Notes: generated by a model not told the origin, from the sequence alone. Positions 1 to 4,885 are shown, numbered from the stretch's first letter. The stretch is DNA of 9,346 bases from Lysobacteraceae bacterium (GCA_020201235.1 JAIVHD010000016.1:1-9346); one strand, 5' to 3'. Numbers and translations are program-made.

Positions 1-1
1 C

Positions 2-703
2 GTTCTGGCTCGCACCGAAACCCAGCGTGGCCTGCTCGGCGCACGTGGTTTTCGCAATCTGGATATCTGGCCCGGCGCGGTCGACACTGAGTTGTTCCGA
101 CCCGCTGACAAGGGCGACCTCGACCTGCCGCGACCGATCGCCATGTACGTTGGCCGGGTCGCGCCGGAAAAGAACATCGAAGCGTTTCTCAATCTGGACT
201 TGCCCGGCTCCAAAGTGGTGATCGGCGGCGGGCCGTCGCTGGAAACACTGCGCAATCGCTATCCCGGCGTTCATTTTCCAGGCTATAAACACGGTCGCGA
301 GCTGGCCAGATCGCTGGCCTGCGCCGATGTATTCGTGTTTCCCAGCCTGACCGATACCCTCGGGCTGGTGAATCTGGAAGCAATGGCTTGCGGCGTGCCG
401 GTCGCCGCGTTTCCGGTCGCAGGTCCTGCCGATCTGGTTGTGGAAGGCCGCAACGGCGCCCTGGATGAAGACTTGCGCGAAGCCGTGTTCCGCGCCCTGG
501 CGGTCTTGCCCGAACACTGCGTCGCATTCGCCGCCCACTATTCGTGGCAGCGCAGCACCCGTCAGTTTCTGGAGATGCTGATACCGGCCCGGCCGGCAAG
601 CGCGGCGGGCAACGAAGACTCGCCGAAGCTTGCGTATAATCCGGAGCCATGTCCGTCTCACCGCCCGGTCCCGAAGTCTACGTCTACCAGCCCGGCGAAC
701 TGA
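2..703 (+). CDS. GT4-type glycosyltransferase, 5' end outside the window
   Basis: This is the C-terminal Rossmann half of a GT-B fold glycosyltransferase of the GT4 type, which transfers a sugar from an activated donor to a lipid or glycan acceptor. About 233 codons are visible and the frame is open from base 2, so the start lies upstream. The recognisable parts are the donor-binding stretch YVGRVAPEKNIEAFL, then VIGGGP, then the GT4 signature PSLTDTLGLVNLEAMACGVP. In that signature the usual first Glu of the E-x7-E motif is replaced by the TDT form seen in SqdX/MgtA-like mannosyl- or glucosyltransferases, while the second Glu (in LEAMACG) is kept. The last 18 codons overlap the start of xseA by 55 bp, so the C-terminal tail of this protein is constrained by the next gene's start. 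The acceptor cannot be told from this fragment. The family call is secure; a substrate call would be a guess. Confidence 0.88.
   Translation, partial: VLARTETQRGLLGARGFRNLDIWPGAVDTELFRPADKGDLDLPRPIAMYVGRVAPEKNIEAFLNLDLPGSKVVIGGGPSLETLRNRYPGVHFPGYKHGRELARSLACADVFVFPSLTDTLGLVNLEAMACGVPVAAFPVAGPADLVVEGRNGALDEDLREAVFRALAVLPEHCVAFAAHYSWQRSTRQFLEMLIPARPASAAGNEDSPKLAYNPEPCPSHRPVPKSTSTSPAN
635..640 (+). promoter_or_regulatory. Perfect -10 hexamer just upstream of xseA
   Basis: A perfect TATAAT lies inside the end of the glycosyltransferase gene, 8 nt before the xseA ATG. Transcription from it would begin at or next to that ATG and give an almost leaderless message. No good -35 box is seen at 16-18 nt spacing, and the GGAG before the ATG is only 2 nt away, so the call is tentative. 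Confidence 0.3.
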
Positions 704-1590
704 ATCGCGAGGTTCGGCTTCACCTCGAAGCCGGCTTTCCGCGGCTCTGGATTTCGGGCGAGATATCAAACTTCGCGCGACCAGCCTCCGGGCACTGGTA
801 TTTCACCCTTAAGGACAGCCGCGCGCAGATTCGCTGCGCGTTGTTTCGGGGCAACCGCGCCAACGCCGGCATTGAACCGGCCAACGGCGACCAGGTTTTG
901 GTGCGCGGCCGGTTGAGCCTGTTCGAGCCTCGCGGCGAATATCAGTTGATCGCCGACGCTGTGCTACCGGCCGGCAGCGGCGCGTTGCAGCAAGCCTTCG
1001 AGGCCTTGAAGAAAAAACTTGAGACCGAAGGGCTGTTCGACGCGCAAAGCAAGAAAGTCCTGCCGCGCTATCCGACCCGAATCGCGGTGATCACATCGCC
1101 GACCGGCGCGGCCATTCGCGACATCCTGACGACGCTGGAACGACGCTGGCCGGCGGCCCTGGTCGATCTGTACGCAACGCCGGTCCAAGGCGAGCAGGCG
1201 GTTCCGGGCCTGCTGCGCGCATTTCGGCAGGTCGCCGGCGATGCCCGCGCTGATGTCATTGTGTTGGCGCGCGGCGGTGGTTCGCTGGAAGACTTGTGGG
1301 CCTTCAACGATGAGCGGCTGGCGCGCGCAATATATGCATCGAAGATCCCGGTGGTCAGCGGCGTCGGCCACGAGACCGACTTCACCATTGCCGATTTTGC
1401 GGCTGATTTGCGCGCCGCCACGCCGACTGCCGCGGCCGAAGCTGCAACCCCCGACGGTCCGGCGCTGCGGCGTCAATTAGCGGCCCTTCAAAACCGTCTG
1501 CTGGCAGCACACAGCCTGCGCATCGAATCCGAAGTCCGCCGCGTGGACCACGCCCCGCCCCTGGCCACACCGGATACGCCCGACGAATGA
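649..1590 (+). CDS. xseA: Exodeoxyribonuclease VII large subunit, C-terminally truncated
   Basis: XseA is the catalytic subunit of exonuclease VII, which degrades single-stranded DNA from both ends in complex with many XseB subunits. The N-terminal OB fold (about residues 10-110) carries the motifs LNREVR, WISGEISNFARPASGHWYFT and QIRCALFRG. The catalytic domain (about 130-270) carries ITSPTGAAIRDIL, RGGGSLEDLW and GVGHETDFTIADFAADLRA. D158, R208, H241 and D244 correspond, with a constant offset of 3, to the essential D155, R205, H238 and D241 recalled for E. coli XseA. The protein is 313 aa, whereas the family is usually about 440-460 aa. It stops soon after TPTAAAE, so nearly all of the coiled coil that binds XseB, and the C-terminal tail, are absent. 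The final 15 or so residues (VDHAPPLATPDTPDE) do not look like XseA. The stop overlaps the next start as ATGA. It is either a degraded gene or a shortened enzyme with altered or no XseB binding. Confidence 0.9.
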   Translation: MSVSPPGPEVYVYQPGELNREVRLHLEAGFPRLWISGEISNFARPASGHWYFTLKDSRAQIRCALFRGNRANAGIEPANGDQVLVRGRLSLFEPRGEYQLIADAVLPAGSGALQQAFEALKKKLETEGLFDAQSKKVLPRYPTRIAVITSPTGAAIRDILTTLERRWPAALVDLYATPVQGEQAVPGLLRAFRQVAGDARADVIVLARGGGSLEDLWAFNDERLARAIYASKIPVVSGVGHETDFTIADFAADLRAATPTAAAEAATPDGPALRRQLAALQNRLLAAHSLRIESEVRRVDHAPPLATPDTPDE

Positions 1591-2171
1591 ACCGCATCGT
1601 CCGGGTCGGCCGGTTCGAACAACGCATTCGCAACAGCCGCTTCATCGGCGTCACCGGCCCGGCGCGGGACGAGGCCGAAGCACGCGAATTCATCCAGGCC
1701 CACGGCGCACCCGGCTGCCGCCACGTGTGTTTTGCCTGGCGTATCGGAGAATCCATTCGCTTCGACGACGCCGGCGAACCCGGCGGCACCGCCGGACGGC
1801 CCCTGCTCGCGGCCCTGGACCACCACGCGCTCGATTTCTCGGTCGTCGTCGTCAACCGCTTCTTCGGCGGCATTAAACTCGGTACCGGCGGGCTGGCAAG
1901 AGCCTATGGCGGCACGGCCATGGATGCCATTGCCAACGCGGTGATCGAACCCATCATCGAAACCGTGGTTCTTGAGTGCCGGGTACCATTCGATTCGGCC
2001 GGCGATGTGCATCAGCTCGCCGAACGCCACGGGGCCGAAAAGCGCGGCGAGGAATGGAACGAGAACGGACTACGGCTCGAAGTCGAAATTGCTCGCGAGC
2101 GGGCCGACGCGTTCGTCGACGAACTGACTGCGATCACGCATGGGGAAAGTTCAATAAAAAAATCGGGTTAA
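1587..2171 (+). CDS. yigZ: YigZ/IMPACT family protein
   Basis: This 194-aa protein belongs to the YigZ/UPF0029 (IMPACT N-terminal) family. It is soluble, adopts a ribosomal-protein-S5-like fold, and in eukaryotes the related IMPACT protein acts in translational control; the bacterial role is not settled. The signature runs through residues 46-120: CRHVCFAWRIG, then RFDDAGEPGGTAGRPLL, then VVVNRFFGGIKLGTGGLARAYG. The start is fixed by the ATGA overlap with the truncated xseA stop, which implies translational coupling. Length and motif order are normal for the family, and the C-terminal domain (about residues 135-190) is present though poorly conserved. The final residues (SIKKSG) run into the repeat-rich spacer downstream, so the extreme C-terminus may have been reshaped. 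Confidence 0.9.
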   Translation: MNRIVRVGRFEQRIRNSRFIGVTGPARDEAEAREFIQAHGAPGCRHVCFAWRIGESIRFDDAGEPGGTAGRPLLAALDHHALDFSVVVVNRFFGGIKLGTGGLARAYGGTAMDAIANAVIEPIIETVVLECRVPFDSAGDVHQLAERHGAEKRGEEWNENGLRLEVEIARERADAFVDELTAITHGESSIKKSG

Positions 2172-2172
2172 C

Positions 2173-2190
2173 CACCAAGAACATGAAGAA
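2173..2190 (+). repeat. Two copies of a CACGAAGAA-like nonamer
   Basis: Two tandem 9-mers, CACCAAGAA and CATGAAGAA, sit directly after the yigZ stop. They match the three-copy array at 2312-2338 and, with it, bracket the REP-like palindrome. Such CACGAAGRA arrays recur between genes in many proteobacteria; their function is unknown. Confidence 0.6.
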
Positions 2191-2211
2191 ACCCCGGCAA
2201 AAATCCCCGTC

Positions 2212-2248
2212 ATCCCGGACGCGCAACGCGCAACGCGCGATCCGGGAT
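2212..2248. repeat. REP-like intergenic palindrome
   Basis: ATCCCGGA (2212-2219) and TCCGGGAT (2241-2248) form a perfect 8-bp stem. The interior is rich in CGCGCAACGCG, so further pairing is possible. The arrangement (TCATCCCGGA ... TCCGGGATCTC) is typical of dispersed intergenic palindromes in proteobacteria. It could help stabilise or end the yigZ transcript, but no T-run follows, so a classical terminator is not supported. Confidence 0.7.
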
Positions 2249-2311
2249 CTCGCAATGCAATCGTAATCGTCACGATGGCTCTTGAAACCAAAGCCGAATA
2301 AAGACATTATC

Positions 2312-2338
2312 CACGAACGGCACGAAGAACGCGAAGAA
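2312..2338 (+). repeat. Three-copy nonamer tandem array
   Basis: Three consecutive 9-mers, CACGAACGG, CACGAAGAA and CGCGAAGAA, are seen. They are the same unit as the two copies after yigZ. The rest of the 2172-2528 intergenic stretch holds the REP-like hairpin, one copy of a 36-bp dispersed repeat, and otherwise nothing recognisable. Confidence 0.6.
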
Positions 2339-2367
2339 AGGCCAAATGCATCTCTGGCTGCTGGTCC

Positions 2368-2403
2368 CTCACCCGCCCAATCCGAGACCCGCGGCCCGGT
2401 ACT
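2368..2403 (+). repeat. 36-bp dispersed repeat, copy 1
   Basis: This segment, with the core CGAGACCCGCGGCCCGGTAC, matches 3014-3049 at 30 of 36 positions without gaps. One copy lies before hicB and the other beyond the broken hicA, so the pair brackets the toxin-antitoxin locus. The identity was counted by eye. Confidence 0.6.
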
Positions 2404-2528
2404 CATCTGGTTTTGGTTCATCCATTCGGCCCTGCTAAGCTGACTGCCGGATTGATCGTAAACCGCGAATCGATTTTGTGAGCAGGTTGTTTCGTGTCGT
2501 GGCGCGTCACTTGGACTAAGATTACGGC

Positions 2529-2732
2529 ATGAAAATTAAAGCAATCATTCAAAACGCTGAAGAAGGCGGCTACTGGGCCGAGGTTCCGGCGATTCCAGGC
2601 TGCGTCACGCAAGGCGAAACCTTCGAGGAGTTGCTCCAAAATCTATACGAGGCCGTCGAGGGTTGCCTTGCCGTTGATATCTCGCCGACGGAGCCGGACG
2701 AGAATTCGAGGGTACTTGAAATCGCCGTATGA
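2529..2732 (+). CDS. hicB: HicB-family antitoxin
   Basis: This 67-aa protein is a short HicB-type antitoxin of the type II HicAB systems. HicB binds and masks the HicA mRNA-degrading toxin with its degenerate RNase-H-like fold. The family signature is clear: an N-terminal strand (MKIKAIIQNAEEGGYWAEVP), then AIPGCVTQGETFEELLQN and an EAVEGCL helix. There is no C-terminal DNA-binding extension of the ribbon-helix-helix or HTH type, so this is the compact form and direct autoregulation is less obvious. The order is hicB then hicA, with an ATGA overlap, an arrangement seen in many compact pairs. The start has no good Shine-Dalgarno sequence, but it begins the family's N-terminal strand. The toxin partner is destroyed, so this antitoxin appears to be an orphan. 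Confidence 0.85.
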   Translation: MKIKAIIQNAEEGGYWAEVPAIPGCVTQGETFEELLQNLYEAVEGCLAVDISPTEPDENSRVLEIAV

Positions 2733-2975
2733 AAGCCGTTTCTGGTAAACGATTGTGTGCCTTGCTTGAACCCGGCTTATTAACCATCCCTCCTACTGCG
2801 ACGCTGTCAGGCCCCGCATCTGGAGCGTTTCGCTCGGTCACGCATCCTCACCGGAGAGGCGAGTACGCCTCCGGTGCGCTCGGTCGCGAAAAACCCCAGC
2901 TACAGCAGCTGACAGCGTCTCGCTACGGAGTGATGCTGAATAAGCCGGGTTGAATCGAAAGGATGGCAATGCGTA
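2729..2975 (+). pseudogene. hicA: hicA toxin gene, interrupted after codon 14 and truncated
   Basis: The first 14 codons (MKAVSGKRLCALLE) are a typical HicA N-terminus, with the ATG overlapping the hicB stop. The reading frame then enters a 179-bp fold-back element and ends at 2951-2953. If the element and one copy of its flanking TTGAA are removed, the frame continues from 2955 as SKGWQC, exactly the next part expected in HicA proteins (LLE-x-KGW). From about 2975 the family sequence is lost again, replaced by a GTCGGGG/CCCCGAC hairpin and a dispersed repeat. The region that should carry the catalytic His (GSHH motif) is missing from the window, so no toxin activity is expected. HicA is a small double-stranded-RNA-binding-fold ribonuclease of about 60-80 aa. 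Confidence 0.82.
2771..2949. mobile_element. Fold-back MITE-like element inserted in hicA
   Basis: The ends are inverted repeats: AACCCGGCTTATT at 2769-2781 and its exact complement at 2939-2951. The symmetry continues inward imperfectly (CATCCCTCC against CATCACTCC), then an exact 11-bp pair, GACGCTGTCAG at 2800-2810 and CTGACAGCGTC at 2909-2919. A central hairpin is formed by CACCGG-AG-AGGCG (2849-2861) and CGCCT-CCGGTG (2866-2876) around an AGTA loop. A short direct repeat, CGCTCGGTC, occurs at 2831 and 2877. The element is flanked by TTGAA on both sides (2766-2770 and 2950-2954), read as a 5-bp target duplication, because removing element plus one TTGAA restores hicA. It encodes no transposase and would have to be moved in trans. 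The helper is unknown. Confidence 0.8.
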
Positions 2976-2976
2976 G

Positions 2977-2996
2977 GTCGGGGTTACATCCCCGAC
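2977..2996. repeat. GTCGGGG/CCCCGAC hairpin
   Basis: GTCGGGG (2977-2983) and CCCCGAC (2990-2996) form a 7-bp stem around a TTACAT loop. It resembles the common GTAGGTCGGGGTT-type intergenic palindromes of proteobacteria. It begins where recognisable hicA sequence ends for the second time. Confidence 0.6.
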
Positions 2997-3013
2997 GGAT
3001 TCGTCAGGATTCG

Positions 3014-3049
3014 CTCACCCGTCCCGCCCGAGACCCGTGGCCCGATACT
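3014..3049 (+). repeat. 36-bp dispersed repeat, copy 2
   Basis: This is the second copy of the segment at 2368-2403, with 30 of 36 identical positions in the same orientation. It follows the GTCGGGG hairpin and belongs to the sequence that replaced the 3' part of hicA. Confidence 0.6.
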
Positions 3050-3276
3050 TGCGTGACAATGCATAAAGCAGGTAGACTCGACCCCAGCCTTCGACGAGAC
3101 GAGATGCATGAGGGGACTGCATAAGTAATACACTTGGAAAATCCAATGTCATTTCGGGCCCGGAGCGCCATGAAAAAGCTGTTCTCAAAATGCCGGAAAC
3201 TCTGGGTAGAGGGCAAACAGAGCACGGCGCGCCAGGCGCCGCCAAAAAAGCGGCGTGCCTGAGCTTGGTCGTTGGC
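3050..3276. other. Non-coding stretch before a cassette core site, with one hairpin
   Basis: No gene with family features was found here. A plus-strand 38-codon frame at 3146-3262 is strongly basic (contains MKKLFSKCRKLW and ends PPKKRRA) but has no ribosome-binding site and runs into the hairpin. Minus-strand frames of 93-95 codons are also open and show no recognisable motif. The clear structure is a stem at 3233-3261: CAGGC-GCCGC pairs with GCGGC-GT-GCCTG around a CAAAAAA loop, leaving a 2-nt bulge. Its position 16 nt before a GTTAAGC core makes it a candidate for the variable hairpin of an attC site, but the matching left core was not found. Confidence 0.4.
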
Positions 3277-3283
3277 GTTAAGC
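3277..3283 (+). other. Possible attC core (R') site, GTTAAGC
   Basis: GTTAAGC fits the integron core consensus GTTRRRY and lies 17 nt before a cassette-like gene. A hairpin stands upstream. The matching RYYYAAC half was not identified, so the call rests on one core plus context. Confidence 0.35.
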
Positions 3284-3300
3284 ATAAAAGAGGAAGCGAC

Positions 3301-3579
3301 ATGGACGAATCAATACCTGTATCTTTGGACCGAATACGAGAAACAATTACTAAAATCGAGTCGGAGACGTTCTCGACGGCTGACGTTTTGCGCGGCTACA
3401 GCGGCGGGTTCTGTAGAAATCATGGCACGCCGGCTCACTTCTCGTTCAACGCTCAGTTCGGCAAGCTGCTGAAGCGCAATGACAAAGGATTAGGGATACG
3501 GGAAGTAAAGTCCGATGTACCGATTGATGACGATCACGGTCACCCCACGAAAACGTCAATATGGACCCGGCGTGCGTAA
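3301..3579 (+). CDS. Unknown 92-aa protein, cassette-like
   Basis: This is a short soluble protein of unknown function. The start is chosen because AGAGGAAG, a good Shine-Dalgarno sequence, ends 4 nt before this ATG; a longer open frame from 3190 has no such signal and would read through the hairpin. The first 30 residues are probably helical (SLDRIRETITKIESETFSTADVLRGYSG). They are followed by GGFCRNHGTPAHFSFN, then QFGKLLKRNDKGLGIREV and an acidic-His stretch DDDHGHPTKTS. The pattern suggests a small winged-helix-like or nucleic-acid-associated domain, but this is only an impression and no family is assigned. The gene stands alone, follows a possible attC core, and is followed by an IS91-like remnant. 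Both fit an integron cassette gene. The C-terminus (TSIWTRRA) may be new sequence if the remnant's insertion clipped the gene. Confidence 0.6.
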   Translation: MDESIPVSLDRIRETITKIESETFSTADVLRGYSGGFCRNHGTPAHFSFNAQFGKLLKRNDKGLGIREVKSDVPIDDDHGHPTKTSIWTRRA

Positions 3580-3637
3580 ACGAATTTAGATAGGGCGTGC
3601 GAGCGCAGCGAGCCACGATCTGATCCGGTAGTTGAAC

Positions 3638-3928
3638 AAGCCCGCTCGTGATGGTCCTGCCTTTTCCATCACCCTGCCTACTGCGGCTCCGCAGCAGACG
3701 GGTGGTGAATCGGGTGGCTCAGGCAATACATATTGAAGAATCAGCCGCAGCAAGCCCGCCCGACCGCACGTCCTTGCAATTTCAGAGCCCACAGGTGTTT
3801 GCGGTACAGCTCGTCGAAGCGTTTTTGCTCGGATTTGTTCATGGTAGACTCCTTGAAAACACGCCCGGATTGGACGCCAGAAAAGGGTTACACTGGATGA
3901 ATGCGGTTATCTGCCGCGTAGCGGCTTC
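3638..3928 (-). mobile_element. Internally deleted IS91-like element remnant
   Basis: The segment is bounded by GAAC (3634-3637) and GTTC (3929-3932), the tetranucleotides that IS91-family rolling-circle elements use as targets. Near one end is a GCCGC-TAC-GCGGC hairpin (read on the minus strand); towards the other is CTGCGG-CT-CCGCAG (3681-3694). Between them a minus-strand gene begins that matches the start of the tyrosine-recombinase-like integrase often found next to IS91 transposases. The transposase and most of the integrase are missing. The boundaries are inferred from the tetranucleotides and hairpins, and family membership from the integrase N-terminus only. Confidence 0.45.
3741..3842 (-). 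pseudogene. N-terminal remnant of an IS91-associated integrase
   Basis: A 33-codon frame starts MNKSEQKRFDELYRKHLWAL and continues KLQG before running into unrelated residues and a stop. This beginning is what is expected of the SAM-like N-terminal domain of the phage-integrase-type proteins encoded beside IS91 transposases. It is preceded by CAAGGAG, a strong Shine-Dalgarno sequence, 7 nt before the ATG. Roughly 24 codons of the family remain, against about 290 in a full gene. No catalytic Arg or Tyr region is left, so it is inactive. The comparison is from memory. Confidence 0.6.
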
Positions 3929-4021
3929 GTTCAACCAAGGGTTCAACCGGATGCCGGAAAGCTCCGGGCCAGCAGAGCCGGGTGAGCCTCGGGGCGGCGC
4001 CGGTTAACCCAATCGTTACCT
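3929..4021 (+). other. attC-like integron recombination site
   Basis: The arrangement follows the attC plan. A left core GTTCAAC (3929-3935, fits RYYYAAC) is followed by inner arm GGGTTCAACCGG (3939-3950). A GC-rich variable part containing hairpins (for example CCGG-AAAGCT-CCGG) comes next, then arm CCGGTTAACCC (4000-4010), a 4-nt spacer and right core GTTACCT (4015-4021). The two inner arms pair perfectly except for one extra C in the left arm, like the extrahelical base that gives attC sites polarity. The right core keeps GTT but departs from GTTRRRY. The next gene starts 4 nt beyond it, as in many cassettes. The left core coincides with the GTTC target of the IS91-like remnant. Confidence 0.6.
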
Positions 4022-4025
4022 GCTT

Positions 4026-4466
4026 ATGACACAATACGAACGGAACGCAATCATCCTCAGTGCAGTCGTATGTCTCTCTGGATTGGCTGTTTCCGTATTT
4101 TTGGGCGCAGGGCACTACTTTTCTAGGTCGGGATCGCTCGTAGTTATCGTAGCCATATTCTTTGCGTCACTGGAGCTACGGGCCAGAATTTCTGCCGCCC
4201 CTAATTTTGTAGAAAGAAAGCTTGAAGCCAACCGCAGCACAATATTACAGCAAGGAAAAGACCGAGGGCTTGATGACGCGCGCTCCAATAAATTGTTTGA
4301 GCAAGTTTCCTCAGAGATTCACAAGGAGGTCGCCGATGCAATCGACGAAACCAAAAGGCGCCTGCTTAGGGTCGAGCTCATCCTGTTTATTGCTGGCACT
4401 GCAATCTGGGGGTTCGGTGACTTGCCAGTCGACGCGCTGATTTACCACTTCTGCGTAAGCAGCTAA
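4026..4466 (+). CDS. Small integral membrane protein of unknown function, cassette gene
   Basis: This 146-aa protein has two N-terminal membrane helices (about residues 8-29 and 37-50), a cytoplasmic-type charged middle part (52-114, with alternating Arg, Lys, Asp and Glu that may be partly coiled) and one C-terminal helix (about 116-131, VELILFIAGTAIWGFG). The C-terminal pattern ending in IWG-x-GD is common in small membrane proteins of unknown role. The ATG lies 4 nt after the attC right core and has no Shine-Dalgarno sequence. The stop TAA is embedded in a TAAC core. Both are hallmarks of integron cassette genes. AT content is higher than in the conserved block to the left, fitting acquired DNA. 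No enzyme motif is visible, and the function is not predictable. Confidence 0.7.
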   Translation: MTQYERNAIILSAVVCLSGLAVSVFLGAGHYFSRSGSLVVIVAIFFASLELRARISAAPNFVERKLEANRSTILQQGKDRGLDDARSNKLFEQVSSEIHKEVADAIDETKRRLLRVELILFIAGTAIWGFGDLPVDALIYHFCVSS

Positions 4467-4467
4467 C
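4461..4467 (+). other. Left half of a second attC-like site (AGCTAAC)
   Basis: The stop codon of the membrane-protein gene lies within AGCTAAC, close to the RYYYAAC core consensus (one mismatch). The expected hairpin and right core are not found. A repeat beginning with AGACACCC starts 12 nt later, so the site was probably cut by that insertion. Confidence 0.35.
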
Positions 4468-4478
4468 GAGAATAACGG

Positions 4479-4647
4479 AGACACCCATATCAAGAAGAAG
4501 ACCTCGACTTCCTGATTGTTGACCAGGGCCATGCAGTGGAACGCGCTTGAAAACCTCAGCCTGGCGAGTCATTCGGCCATTTTTTGAACAATCCTGGGAA
4601 ATTCAGACACGCTGAATCTGGCCTTCCGACCATCAGGGAAAGTACGA
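4479..4647. repeat. AGACACCC repeat family, copy 1 (short)
   Basis: This 169-bp unit shares blocks in the same order with the next copy: AGACACCCATATCAAG, CGACTTCCTG, GAAAACC and CAGACACGCTGAATCTGGCC. It lacks the coding tail found in the longer copies. It abuts copy 2, forming a tandem of diverged units. No gene is present in it. Confidence 0.65.
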
Positions 4648-4885
4648 AGACACCCATATCAAGAGGGAAACCGCGACTTCCTGTTGCTTTCGCAGAGCTA
4701 GGGAATGCAACGGGCTCGAAAACCCGGGCACAGTGTGCGGTTTGGTCGCCTTTCGACAATTTTCCTGAATTTCAGACACGGCGAATCTGGCCTTTCGACC
4801 ATGGGGAGATTTGGGATGGAAAGGCCGGCTAGCCCGGACTGAAAAAGGCGGCGGCTGCGGCCTGGCCCTTCAAAAAAAGATCCGA
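4648..4885 (-). repeat. AGACACCC repeat family, copy 2, with a transposase-like C-terminal tail
   Basis: Copy 2 begins AGACACCCATATCAAG, continues through CAGACACGGCGAATCTGGCC and ends CCTGGCCCTTCAAAAAAAG. Read on the minus strand, 4829-4876 encodes FLKGQAAAAAFFSPG and a stop. This parallels SFLKGQTAVALLFSPG in copy 3, so the repeat seems to be the 3' end plus 3' flank of one mobile gene family. The unit ends about 100 bp before the DUF4365-TPR gene. Together copies 1 and 2 fill the 4467-4979 stretch, which has no other gene. Confidence 0.65.

Noticed and set aside
189..650. 153-codon minus-strand open frame
   Set aside because: It is antisense to the clearly coding glycosyltransferase gene, is rich in Arg and Pro as expected of a GC-rich shadow, and has no motif.
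1545..1590. Frameshift rather than truncation in xseA
   Set aside because: The other frames before the yigZ start show no XseA C-terminal motif, and there is no space for the missing 130 or so codons.
1382..2030. Long minus-strand frames across the xseA-yigZ junction
   Set aside because: They are antisense to two recognisable genes and show no family features.
2487..2522. Promoter for hicB from TTGTTT and TAAGAT
   Set aside because: The spacing is 24 nt, too long for a sigma-70 promoter, and the -10 match is weak.
3146..3262. Plus-strand 38-codon basic peptide
   Set aside because: It lacks a ribosome-binding site and its C-terminus is encoded by the hairpin; the basic composition may simply reflect that structure.
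3004..3302. Minus-strand frames of 93-95 codons beginning near the GTTAAGC core
   Set aside because: No motif or ribosome-binding site; they cover the hairpin and dispersed repeat, so they are more likely chance frames in repeated non-coding DNA.
4311..4759. Minus-strand frames of 60-75 codons in the AGACACCC repeats
   Set aside because: Their similarity to each other (LDMGV) comes from the repeat itself; there is no start signal or family motif.
4479..4885. CRISPR-like tandem repeat
   Set aside because: There are only two diverged 169-bp-spaced units, long and with shared interiors, not short identical repeats with unique spacers.
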